From Verrucomicrobiales bacterium (GTDB taxonomy: Bacteria > Verrucomicrobiota > Verrucomicrobiia > Limisphaerales > UBA1100): a stretch of DNA of 10,702 bases. The translations under genes were made by a program, and so were the position numbers. Under the pieces are notes generated by a model, which searched no databases, had not been told where the DNA came from, and saw only the letters and a program-made list of their open reading frames with translations. The stretch spans positions 1 to 10,702 of the forward strand of contig WTHG01000213.1 of the NCBI GenBank assembly GCA_011523245.1, in the 5' to 3' direction. This document shows, piece after piece, positions 1 through 6,549 of the stretch (positions are counted from its first letter, which is position 1; each line of letters begins with the position of its first letter).

Positions 1-126
1 TTCCACCGGTTCGCCGGTTTCCGGGTGCTTTTTCAGCGGTTTATCCTTCATCGACTGGACCACCTCAAAGCGCTTCGGTTTCTGGCCCTTCTTCTTGGGA
101 ATGGTTTGGTAAATGTAGGTGGGCAT
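1..126 (-). CDS. FmdB-like small putative regulatory protein, partial (C-terminus beyond left edge)
   Basis: The minus strand is open from an ATG at 126-124 to the window edge, giving 42 residues that begin MPTYIYQTIPKKKGQKPKRF and continue with QSMKD and HPETGEPVE. The MPxYxY start and the QSMKD...LxxHPETGEPV pattern are what I associate with FmdB-type zinc-ribbon proteins of Verrucomicrobia and Planctomycetes, where they are annotated as putative regulators of unproven function. Classical FmdB proteins carry a CxxC knuckle just after the MPxYxY segment. Here that place is taken by a lysine/glycine-rich stretch, and no cysteine occurs in the visible part, so zinc binding at this knuckle is unlikely. 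The missing C-terminus usually carries a glycine-rich tail. No Shine-Dalgarno precedes the start; a promoter-like element lies immediately upstream. The gene is divergent from tRNA-Phe. An overlapping open frame on the other strand (25-234) shows no family features and is taken as a shadow. Confidence 0.75.
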   Translation of the reverse strand, partial: MPTYIYQTIPKKKGQKPKRFEVVQSMKDKPLKKHPETGEPVE

Positions 127-134
127 AAGGCGGG

Positions 135-164
135 ATTGTGGCGGAAAACGCCGACTCAAGGCAA
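135..164 (-). promoter_or_regulatory. candidate promoter of the FmdB-like gene
   Basis: On the minus strand, TTGCCT (164-159) is followed after 18 nt by CACAAT (140-135), which lies 8 nt before the ATG at 126. This fits a sigma-70-like promoter that would start transcription at or just before the initiation codon, giving a leaderless or nearly leaderless mRNA. The match to consensus is only moderate. Confidence 0.3.
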
Positions 165-207
165 GAGCAGTCCGCATTTTGCGTGTAAGAATCCGACGGA
201 AAAGGGC

Positions 208-235
208 TTGATGGGCTGGGCAATTTGGGCATAGT
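208..235 (+). promoter_or_regulatory. candidate promoter of tRNA-Phe
   Basis: TTGATG (208-213) and CATAGT (230-235) are separated by 16 nt. Transcription would begin near 242, about 23 nt before the mature tRNA 5' end, which is a normal leader for RNase P processing. The elements are weak matches, so this is tentative. Confidence 0.3.
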
Positions 236-264
236 AGCCCGCCCGCCGCATCCATGGCGGTTGT

Positions 265-340
<76 letters not shown>

Positions 341-426
341 TTTCTTTTCCTCCCCGCCCCACCTCCCAACGTGACACCACCGCCTCGTTCGCTTATGTTG
401 CCCGCCGGGGCCGGGGTCCTCATGGC

Positions 427-1863
427 ATGAAAACTCTTCATCGGTACTTGCTCTCTCAGGTGCTGGCCACGCTGGTGCTCACCGTGGGCATCTTCACGGC
501 CGTGCTGATGATGGGCAACGCCATGAAGGAGGTGCTCGCTCTGGTGGTTAAAGGTCAGGCTTCGCTCTGGGGGGTGACCAAGGCTTTCGCCCTTTTGGTG
601 CCGTTCGTGATTTCCTTCTCGCTTCCGATGGGGTTGCTCACTGCCATGTTGTTGGTCTTCGGTCGGTTCAGCGCCGACCAGGAACTCACCGCCGCCCGTG
701 CCGGCGGAGTAAGCCTGCTCAGCTTAGTGACCCCTGTCATTGTGTTCAGCTTTTTGATGAGCGGGTTGTGTGCGTGGATCAATCTCGAGATCGCGCCGCG
801 CTGCCGCACGGCCTACAAACAGTTGGTTTATGAGCTGGCCAAAACCAATCCAGCCGCTTTGTTGTCGGAAAATTCCTTTGTCACCGAGGTCCCCGATCAT
901 GTGATTTACATTGAGCAACTCGATCGCGATGAATCCAACCCCCATCATTGGACGATGCAAAATGTCCTGCTCAATCGCATGGACGAAGGTGAACTTATTC
1001 AGCGCACGCGCGCCGCTCGCGGTGAAGTGGAGTATGATGAAACCTCCAAGCAATTTGTGTTCCGCTTGATCGAGGCCCAAGTGAATGTGCGGGCCGACAA
1101 ACTCTCGGTCATTTTCGGAGGCTCAGATGAACCCCAAACAGAGGAAAGCCCGCCGAAAGCGTCCGCCACGAACCGAGGGCAAACCAACGCCGTGCCGGAA
1201 TCCGCTCCCGAAGCCCAACCGTTTCCTGCCGCCCCGGAATGGATTCCGATGGCCGGCGGTGAATTGATCCTGCCCATCGCCTTGGCGGATATGGAAAAAC
1301 GCGTCTTCAAACCCAAGCTAAGTTACCTAACCTTCGGTCAGTTGCGGCGCGAATTGCAACGCCACGGTGAAGTCCTCAATGTAGACAGCAACGGTTCCAC
1401 CGCGCTCGCGCATTATTCCACGCGGAACCCGCCGGAGAACGGATTGGAACTGGAGGTTTTGCGCGATGGCAACTCCGTGGGGCGCGCCCGCTTCAACGGC
1501 GATGCAACGCCGGCACATTTGGTTCTGGAAATTATCGAAGGCGACATTCGCACAGGCGACCGGTTTGCCCTCAACCAAATGCCTCTGAAAGTGCAGCTGC
1601 ACCGGCAGGTCTCTTTTTCATTTGCCGCGATCGGTTTCACGCTCATCAGCATTCCACTCGGCATTCGCACGCACCGGCGCGAGACCACCGCGGGCGTGGC
1701 CATGGCGCTGGTGCTCATTCTTCTTTACTACAGCTTTGTCATTCTCGGCCAGGCGCTCGAGAGCAAACCGCATTGGCATCCGCATTATCTTGTGTGGATT
1801 CCCGTGTTCCTCTTTCAATTCATTGGCGGCTGGCTGTTGTGGCGGGCCAATCGCGGCACATGA
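427..1863 (+). CDS. LptF/LptG (YjgP/YjgQ) family permease of lipopolysaccharide export
   Basis: Inner-membrane subunit of the type that, with the ATPase LptB, extracts lipopolysaccharide and passes it through LptC to the periplasmic bridge. The product is 478 residues. Three N-terminal membrane segments (about 11-31, 54-78, 99-119) and three C-terminal ones (about 396-413, 422-441, 454-473) flank a large periplasmic domain, the family layout. Typical traits are the IAPR after helix 3, the KLSYLTFGQLRREL segment (297-310), and ISIPLGIRTHRRE after helix 4. At 478 residues it is longer than the usual 350-400; the extra length includes a Pro/Ala/Glu-rich linker near 232-272. The frame stays open upstream into tRNA-Phe, so ATG 427 (MKTLHRYLL, directly before helix 1) is chosen; there is no good Shine-Dalgarno. 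LptF and LptG normally pair, but only one is present here, and which of the two it is cannot be decided. Its stop overlaps the FHA start (ATGA). Confidence 0.9.
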   Translation: MKTLHRYLLSQVLATLVLTVGIFTAVLMMGNAMKEVLALVVKGQASLWGVTKAFALLVPFVISFSLPMGLLTAMLLVFGRFSADQELTAARAGGVSLLSLVTPVIVFSFLMSGLCAWINLEIAPRCRTAYKQLVYELAKTNPAALLSENSFVTEVPDHVIYIEQLDRDESNPHHWTMQNVLLNRMDEGELIQRTRAARGEVEYDETSKQFVFRLIEAQVNVRADKLSVIFGGSDEPQTEESPPKASATNRGQTNAVPESAPEAQPFPAAPEWIPMAGGELILPIALADMEKRVFKPKLSYLTFGQLRRELQRHGEVLNVDSNGSTALAHYSTRNPPENGLELEVLRDGNSVGRARFNGDATPAHLVLEIIEGDIRTGDRFALNQMPLKVQLHRQVSFSFAAIGFTLISIPLGIRTHRRETTAGVAMALVLILLYYSFVILGQALESKPHWHPHYLVWIPVFLFQFIGGWLLWRANRGT

Positions 1864-2270
1864 ATCCCCCGACTCCCAGCCTTGTTCAACTGCAAGTACG
1901 CCAAGGCGCGGCCGCCGGCCACGTGCTGTCAGCCGATCAACTGCCGATTAGATTGGGCCGCGGAAAGGGTTGCCATTTGCAGCTCACCGAGGAGGGGGTG
2001 TGGGAGCAACACGGCGAAATTGACATCAATGCTGACCAGCAATTCATCCTGCGCCGCCACCCCGAAGCCGGGGTCATGATCAACGGTGAACCGGCCGGGG
2101 AGAGCACACCACTGAGCAACGGGGATGAAATCGAGCTCGGCTCGGCCAAGCTGCAATTCTGGCTGGGCGGCGTACGCCAAAAAAATCTCGCGGCCCGCGA
2201 AGCCGCTGGGTGGGCCCTTCTTGGTGCCATCACGGTGGCGGAGGTCATTCTACTGCTCTGGCTCACCTGA
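1860..2270 (+). CDS. small FHA-domain protein with C-terminal membrane anchor
   Basis: The 136-residue product has a forkhead-associated fold signature: IRLGRG (30-35), an EEGVWEQHGEI segment (44-54), a VMINGEP turn (72-78), and LSNGDEIELG (85-94). FHA domains bind phosphothreonine peptides. Here the residue normally serine in the SxxH motif appears to be tryptophan (W48, with H51 retained), so phospho-binding is doubtful, although R34 and the N75-G76 pair remain. A single hydrophobic segment at about 116-135 ends the protein and would anchor it with the FHA part probably cytosolic. The ATG at 1860 overlaps the TGA of the permease gene as ATGA, suggesting translational coupling and the same transcript. 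The frame is open upstream to 1773, but only within the permease gene. The partner is unknown; a link to the LPS exporter is a guess from position. Confidence 0.8.
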   Translation: MNPPTPSLVQLQVRQGAAAGHVLSADQLPIRLGRGKGCHLQLTEEGVWEQHGEIDINADQQFILRRHPEAGVMINGEPAGESTPLSNGDEIELGSAKLQFWLGGVRQKNLAAREAAGWALLGAITVAEVILLLWLT

Positions 2271-2283
2271 GAAGAGTTCCCGA

Positions 2284-2311
2284 TTGCAAACCCAGCCTGA
2301 GCCGTTAACCT
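2284..2311 (+). promoter_or_regulatory. candidate promoter of accA
   Basis: In the 50-nt gap before accA, TTGCAA (2284-2289) and TAACCT (2306-2311) are 16 nt apart. The -10 candidate lies 9 nt before the ATG, which would give a leader of only a few nucleotides or none. accA may also be read from the upstream genes. Confidence 0.3.
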
Positions 2312-2320
2312 CTCCGCCGG

Positions 2321-3283
2321 ATGAAGCACCTGCTGGATTTCGAAAAACCGTATATCGACCTGCAACGCCAGCTTGATGAGTTGCGCGGTCAGCCTCAGGA
2401 AACAGACGTGGCCTTGGATTTTGATGATGAAATCCGACAGCTCGAGGAGAAGATAGAGGCCAAGAAACGCGAGTTGTACTCCAACCTCAGCGCCTGGCAA
2501 CGTGTGCAGCTTGCACGGCATCCTCAGCGTCCCTACTCGCTCGATTACATCAATAAAACTTTCAGCGGATTTTCCGAATTACACGGAGACCGGCTCTTCC
2601 ATGATGACCACGCAATCGTCGCCGGCTTTGCCATGCTCGGCGAACGCCGCGTGATGGTGGTGGGCACTCAAAAAGGGCGTGACACAAAAGAGAATATCAA
2701 ACGCAACTTCGGCTGCGCTCATCCCGAAGGCTACCGAAAGGCCCTGCGCATCATGGGCATGGCCAACCGATTTGGGCTGCCGATCGTATGCCTGATCGAC
2801 ACCGCCGGTGCCTACCCCGGTGTGGCCGCCGAGGAACGCCATATTGCCAAAGCCATTGCCATTAACCTGCGCGAAATGACGCTGTTTAGCGTGCCGATGA
2901 TCTCTGTGGTGATCGGCGAAGGCGGCAGCGGTGGTGCGCTCGGCATCGGCGTGAGCGATCGCACCTTGATTCTGGAAAACGCCTATTACTCCGTCATCAG
3001 CCCCGAGGGTTGCGCCGCCATTCTCTGGAAAGACCGCGCCGCTGCCCCGCAGGCGGCCGAAGCGCTGAAGATCACCGCCAACGATTTGCATGGGCTGAAT
3101 CTTGTGGACGAGGTGGTGCCTGAGCCTTTGGGCGGCGCCCACAACGATCACAACGCCATGGCCGACACCCTGCGCGATGCTTTATTGCGCAACCTGAATG
3201 AGCTGGAGCAAATCGATCCCCAAATCCGCCTGCAGGAACGCTACGCCAAGTATCGCCGCCACGGCAAATATATCGAGGGTTGA
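2321..3283 (+). CDS. accA: acetyl-CoA carboxylase carboxyltransferase subunit alpha
   Basis: With AccD, this subunit transfers the carboxyl group from carboxybiotin (on AccB) to acetyl-CoA to make malonyl-CoA, the first committed step of fatty-acid synthesis, in the cytosol. The 320-residue length matches the family (about 315-320). Visible landmarks are the N-terminal helical region with LDFEKPY and EIRQLEEKIEAKKREL (1-52), ARHPQRPYSLDYI (65-77), FxELHGDR (84-91), the crotonase-like core with IDTAGAYPGVAAEER (159-173), the oxyanion-hole glycine loop GEGGSGGALGIG (199-210), and YSVISPEGCAAILWKD (223-238). ATG 2321 gives the normal N-terminus. No Shine-Dalgarno is visible; the preceding bases are CTCTCCGCCGG. 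accD is not in the window, as is common when the two subunits are unlinked. The next gene starts 4 nt after the stop. Confidence 0.98.
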   Translation: MKHLLDFEKPYIDLQRQLDELRGQPQETDVALDFDDEIRQLEEKIEAKKRELYSNLSAWQRVQLARHPQRPYSLDYINKTFSGFSELHGDRLFHDDHAIVAGFAMLGERRVMVVGTQKGRDTKENIKRNFGCAHPEGYRKALRIMGMANRFGLPIVCLIDTAGAYPGVAAEERHIAKAIAINLREMTLFSVPMISVVIGEGGSGGALGIGVSDRTLILENAYYSVISPEGCAAILWKDRAAAPQAAEALKITANDLHGLNLVDEVVPEPLGGAHNDHNAMADTLRDALLRNLNELEQIDPQIRLQERYAKYRRHGKYIEG

Positions 3284-3287
3284 GCCC

Positions 3288-4259
3288 ATGCTCTACCCGT
3301 TTACCTTCCAGCCCATTTTCCAGGAACGCGTCTGGGGCGGCCGCAATCTCGAATCGTTGTTCGGTAAACCCTTGCCTGCGGGCAAGCGCATCGGGGAATC
3401 CTGGGAAATCAGCGACCGGCCCGAAGCCGGCAGTCTCATCGCCAACGGACCACTCGCGGGGCTTTCCCTTCGTTGGCTAATGGAAGAACACGCCGATGAG
3501 CTGCTAGGCAATGTGCCGGACCGAAACGGCCGTTTCCCGTGGCTTGCCAAGTTGCTGGACGCTGAAGCGGATCTATCCGTGCAAGTCCATCCGCCGGCCG
3601 AGATTGCCCACACACTTGGAGGCAAATCCAAAACCGAGGCGTGGTACATCGCTCAAGCCAAACCCGAGGCACGAATCTTTGCCGGCCTGCCCGAAGGCAT
3701 AACCCGCGATGCGTTCGCCGAACGTCTCGGTCAACCCGGTTTTGCCGATTGCTTGCACGCGATCCCCGCTGAAACGGACAAGGCGCTCTTCATTCCTAGC
3801 GGTCGCCTACACGCGCTCGGTGCCGGTATGGTGGTATTTGAAATTCAGGAGGATTCCGACACCACCTATCGGGTCTACGATTGGGACCGCACTGGGCTCG
3901 ACGGTCAACCCCGCGATTTGCACGTGGAACAGGCGTTGGCTTCGGTTGATTTCACCGACACCACGCCCTCCCTGGCCACGCCGGAATGGGAAGCGGCCGA
4001 AGGCCATTCCTTTTCCCGAATCGCCCAGCAACCCGAAGTATTCGACCTGAGCCTTGTGCGGCTGGAAAATTCCGCTACCCAGCTTTGTCCGGGAGAAGGC
4101 ATGCGCGTGTTGGCGGTGACGCACGGCACGTTGACCATTCACGCCGGTGAGGAACCGTTGACCTTGAAAGCCGGCGGGTTCGCCCTGCTGCCTGCGAGCA
4201 TTGAGGCCGCTGGTCTTGAGGGCGAAAACGCCCAATTCCTCCTCACCCAAGGCGCATGA
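3288..4259 (+). CDS. manA: mannose-6-phosphate isomerase, class I (type I PMI, cupin)
   Basis: Zinc-dependent interconversion of fructose-6-phosphate and mannose-6-phosphate, feeding GDP-mannose and envelope sugars. The 323-residue product matches the short bacterial form. Zinc ligands are recognisable as Q99 and H101 in LSVQVHPP, E117 in KTEAWYI, and H175 in FIPSGRLHALGAG. The N-terminus FQPIFQERVWGGRNLES and the GESWEISDR motif (36-44) are typical, as is YRVYDWDR further on. The C-terminal part is a second cupin-like barrel ending in an LxxGGFALLPA segment. The ATG at 3288 lies 4 nt after the accA stop, with a weak GAGGG 8 nt upstream; earlier in-frame codons lie inside accA. The TGA overlaps the next ATG as ATGA. 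Alone it cannot be told from close relatives with slightly different hexose-6-phosphate preference. Confidence 0.93.
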   Translation: MLYPFTFQPIFQERVWGGRNLESLFGKPLPAGKRIGESWEISDRPEAGSLIANGPLAGLSLRWLMEEHADELLGNVPDRNGRFPWLAKLLDAEADLSVQVHPPAEIAHTLGGKSKTEAWYIAQAKPEARIFAGLPEGITRDAFAERLGQPGFADCLHAIPAETDKALFIPSGRLHALGAGMVVFEIQEDSDTTYRVYDWDRTGLDGQPRDLHVEQALASVDFTDTTPSLATPEWEAAEGHSFSRIAQQPEVFDLSLVRLENSATQLCPGEGMRVLAVTHGTLTIHAGEEPLTLKAGGFALLPASIEAAGLEGENAQFLLTQGA

Positions 4260-4753
4260 ACGTGGAAGAGAAAACATCCGGTGACAAGGTGAAGGAATTC
4301 CTTCACCAATTCGTGGTGGGCACACTGGCCGTTCTGGTGGCCGTGAATGTAGTTGGCGGCATCACCTACGACACCCCCAGCAACCTACTGCTTGCTTCGC
4401 TGGTGCTCGGAGCGCTAAACGCGTTCCTGCGGCCGTTGCTGTTGCTCGGCTGTCTGCCGCTGTTAATCCTTACGCTCGGCTTTTTCCTGATTGTGATCAA
4501 CGCCATTCTGCTCCAGCTCACGGGCGAGCTAATGGTAAGTTTAACCGGTAATCCGGATAGTTTTGTGGTGGAAGATTTTTGGTCCGCATTCTGGGGTGCA
4601 CTGGTAATTTCCATCGTCACCCTGATCGCCAACTCACTAACCGGTAACGGTAAATCCAAGGTGCACTTTCAACGCGGCCAACCGCGCAAACGCCCCCCGG
4701 ACAAGCGCGGCTATAACAGTGATGATGACGATGGGCCGGTTATTGATGTATGA
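4256..4753 (+). CDS. four-helix membrane protein, phage holin family 4 / YvlD-like
   Basis: The 165-residue product has about four hydrophobic segments (roughly 18-36, 42-62, 64-90, 107-130) and a charged tail (131-165) rich in Lys/Arg then Asp. The pattern VVGGITYD, then LLLASLVLGALNAFLRPLL, then LPLLILTLGFFLIVINAILL is characteristic of the family annotated as phage_holin_4_2 or YvlD. The 'holin' name is from distant similarity; these chromosomal genes are not part of a phage and no phage gene is nearby. Function is unknown, perhaps envelope stress related as for Bacillus YvlD. The start overlaps the manA stop (ATGA), implying translational coupling. The gene ends 5 nt from the convergent trmB stop. 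Confidence 0.85.
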   Translation: MNVEEKTSGDKVKEFLHQFVVGTLAVLVAVNVVGGITYDTPSNLLLASLVLGALNAFLRPLLLLGCLPLLILTLGFFLIVINAILLQLTGELMVSLTGNPDSFVVEDFWSAFWGALVISIVTLIANSLTGNGKSKVHFQRGQPRKRPPDKRGYNSDDDDGPVIDV

Positions 4754-4758
4754 TCTCT

Positions 4759-5355
4759 TCAGCCGTTTAGGCAATAGGCGGCATAGTGGGTTCGTTTCCC
4801 TTCGGCTAGCCATTGGCGCTCAAATTCGGTGGTGATTTCCGACAAGGCAGAGGGCGTGGCTTCTTCCGTGAATCCGTCCGCGCCCCGAAAAGTTTCCTGC
4901 ATTTGCTCGAAGTACGACGGATCGTCCGTGCGGAGGTAGAGTACGCCACCAGGCACGAGGACGCGGCGGATACGAGGTAGGAAATCGGGTTGGATCAGGC
5001 GATGGCGTGCGTGTTTGTCCTTAGGCCAAGGATCAGGAAAGTAAACATGTACGGCGCTGAAGGCGCGCTCGGGCAGTAGATAATCCAACACATAACGCGC
5101 CTCGATGCGCAGTAGGCGCAGGTTGGTAAGACCGGCGTGCTGGCCGCGTTTACTCAGCTTGCGCACGCGGCCGAGCAAACGTTCCACTCCCAAAAAATTT
5201 CGTTTGGGATGACGTTGGGCGTGTTCGAGGAGAAATCCGCCGTCGCCGCAGCCGATTTCCAACTCGGTAGGTTGCGGCGTAACAAAAAGTTCCTCCAAGC
5301 GCAAAGGCTTGGTAATAGATTGAAAATCATGCAGCAGCGCGTCCGGATCGCTCAT
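4759..5355 (-). CDS. trmB: tRNA (guanine-N7-)-methyltransferase
   Basis: SAM-dependent enzyme that makes m7G46 in the variable loop of tRNAs. The 198-residue Rossmann-fold protein shows SAM motif I as ELEIGCGDGGFLLE (31-44), GVERL (56-60) at the acidic end of beta 2, and the family hallmark VYFPDPWPKDKHARHRL (104-120), followed by YLRTDDPSYFEQM and a C-terminal TEFERQWLAEGKRTHYAAY, the substrate-side TxFE motif. It is slightly shorter than E. coli TrmB because the N-terminal extension is short, as in many bacteria. The start at 5355 overlaps the stop of the FIST gene (ATGA), and a GGAG about 11 nt upstream is a plausible ribosome site, so the two genes are probably coupled. The gene converges with the holin-like gene. 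Confidence 0.96.
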   Translation of the reverse strand: MSDPDALLHDFQSITKPLRLEELFVTPQPTELEIGCGDGGFLLEHAQRHPKRNFLGVERLLGRVRKLSKRGQHAGLTNLRLLRIEARYVLDYLLPERAFSAVHVYFPDPWPKDKHARHRLIQPDFLPRIRRVLVPGGVLYLRTDDPSYFEQMQETFRGADGFTEEATPSALSEITTEFERQWLAEGKRTHYAAYCLNG

Positions 5356-6542
5356 GCGTTTGACTTCTCCACGAATAGCGCCAGCGAAGCGGTATAGCCG
5401 TGGAGATAATTGCTCTCGCCTACTGGCCCAATTTCACCATTGCAAAAGAAGCCGCTGAGGCCGATTTCCCCCAGGTGATGCTGCACTAGGCCGGCATCGT
5501 GATCTGAAGCCCCAAACAGGTTTTTGCCACGCCCGTTGCAGCAGCAGAGGCAGCCGCCAAACACGGTGGCATCCTCCAGTGTTTCACTGGCGCGATGTAG
5601 CAGTTCATCAAAATCCTCACCGGCGGCGCGGGCATCGCGGCGTTGAAACTGCAGGGTCTGGCCGGCACGCGGTAGGGCCCCAACGGCGATAGCGCCATTG
5701 TTCGGATCGGCGCCGATGAGATTGCGAATGAGAAAATCGCCACGATGAAACTCATCGAGATACTCGTCCACCACCATGCCCACGAACAGGTTTCCACGAG
5801 TCTTCTCCTTGTCCGTGTCGCTGAGTGCTTCAAACGTCTCGACCAATACCTCGTAGGCGGGGCGATTGCCGATCTCATGAATCACGTTGTGCTCGGCACG
5901 CGTGATGGTCCACGTTTCGCCTATCGGCGTGCAGCCCTGCGAGATCACGCTGCGCAACGCCACGCCGCCGCCCACGCTGAGCGCCACGCCACCGTCCTCG
6001 TACACATCGCCGTTTAAGTAAACCTGAGTTCGTTGCTCGCGGTGTTCCCCACTTGCCAGACCTCCAAGAATGGGTGCGTTGGGCCAGGCGGCGTTCCATT
6101 GGTTGAGCCATTGTTCTCCCTGGAAATGAAATGGATCGGCAAAGACCAGCCAACCGTTGCTGTCCTGCACACCGGTTTCCTCCTGCCAAAACCCCTCTAC
6201 CTCTCCCTGCTCTACCTGCGCCTGAGTAAAGCGGATGGCGTTCAGTTCCGCATCCGGCAGATTATACAGTGACAGCACAAGGCCCGGTTCCTTTTCTAGT
6301 TCCTGTGCATTGGCAATGAGACTGCCACTGGAGCAGCCGAGCAGCAACGGGATGCGTGCGTGCACGCGGAGAATTTCCAGCAACTCGGTGGCATGCGCAA
6401 AAAATTGCGGTGTGGTGAAAACCAACCCCAGCGAGACTTCTTCCGTTGGAATCTTCCCGCGCACTTCGGCCGCCCAAGCCTCTAGGGCATCGACCTCAAA
6501 CGGTCCGTCATAGTGGACAGCAACGGAATGGCTGGAGCTCAT
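5352..6542 (-). CDS. FIST-domain (FIST N + FIST C) sensor-like protein
   Basis: FIST domains occur in signalling proteins and are proposed to bind small ligands such as amino acids; stand-alone bacterial forms are of unknown role. The 396-residue product fits a FIST N part (about 35-210, with LLLGCSSGSLI and GGLASG) and a FIST C part (about 230-380, with GDFLIRNLIG, LQFQRRDA, the cysteine-rich C331/C333-C335 loop followed by NGRG, and FFCNGEIGPVG then YLHGYTAS). There is no signal peptide, so it is likely cytosolic. The open frame extends 29 codons upstream, but that part lies inside the sugar dehydrogenase gene. The ATG at 6542 (MSSSHSVAVHYDG) starts 7 nt after that gene's stop and is preferred. 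No Shine-Dalgarno is seen. The end overlaps the trmB start. Confidence 0.9.
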   Translation of the reverse strand: MSSSHSVAVHYDGPFEVDALEAWAAEVRGKIPTEEVSLGLVFTTPQFFAHATELLEILRVHARIPLLLGCSSGSLIANAQELEKEPGLVLSLYNLPDAELNAIRFTQAQVEQGEVEGFWQEETGVQDSNGWLVFADPFHFQGEQWLNQWNAAWPNAPILGGLASGEHREQRTQVYLNGDVYEDGGVALSVGGGVALRSVISQGCTPIGETWTITRAEHNVIHEIGNRPAYEVLVETFEALSDTDKEKTRGNLFVGMVVDEYLDEFHRGDFLIRNLIGADPNNGAIAVGALPRAGQTLQFQRRDARAAGEDFDELLHRASETLEDATVFGGCLCCCNGRGKNLFGASDHDAGLVQHHLGEIGLSGFFCNGEIGPVGESNYLHGYTASLALFVEKSNA

Positions 6543-6549
6543 AGTGCGG

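Noticed and set aside
422..430. Two-codon ORF (ATG GCA TGA) whose stop overlaps the permease ATG
   Set aside because: It looks like a minimal coupling uORF, but such a short pattern is expected by chance and nothing else supports it.
1773..1859. Earlier ATG start for the FHA gene
   Set aside because: The extension is the out-of-frame read of the permease's last helix; the ATGA junction at 1860 gives the natural N-terminus.
4256..4753. Prophage remnant suggested by the 'holin' family name
   Set aside because: No other phage gene, no lysin or integrase, and tight coupling to manA; this family is widespread as chromosomal membrane proteins.
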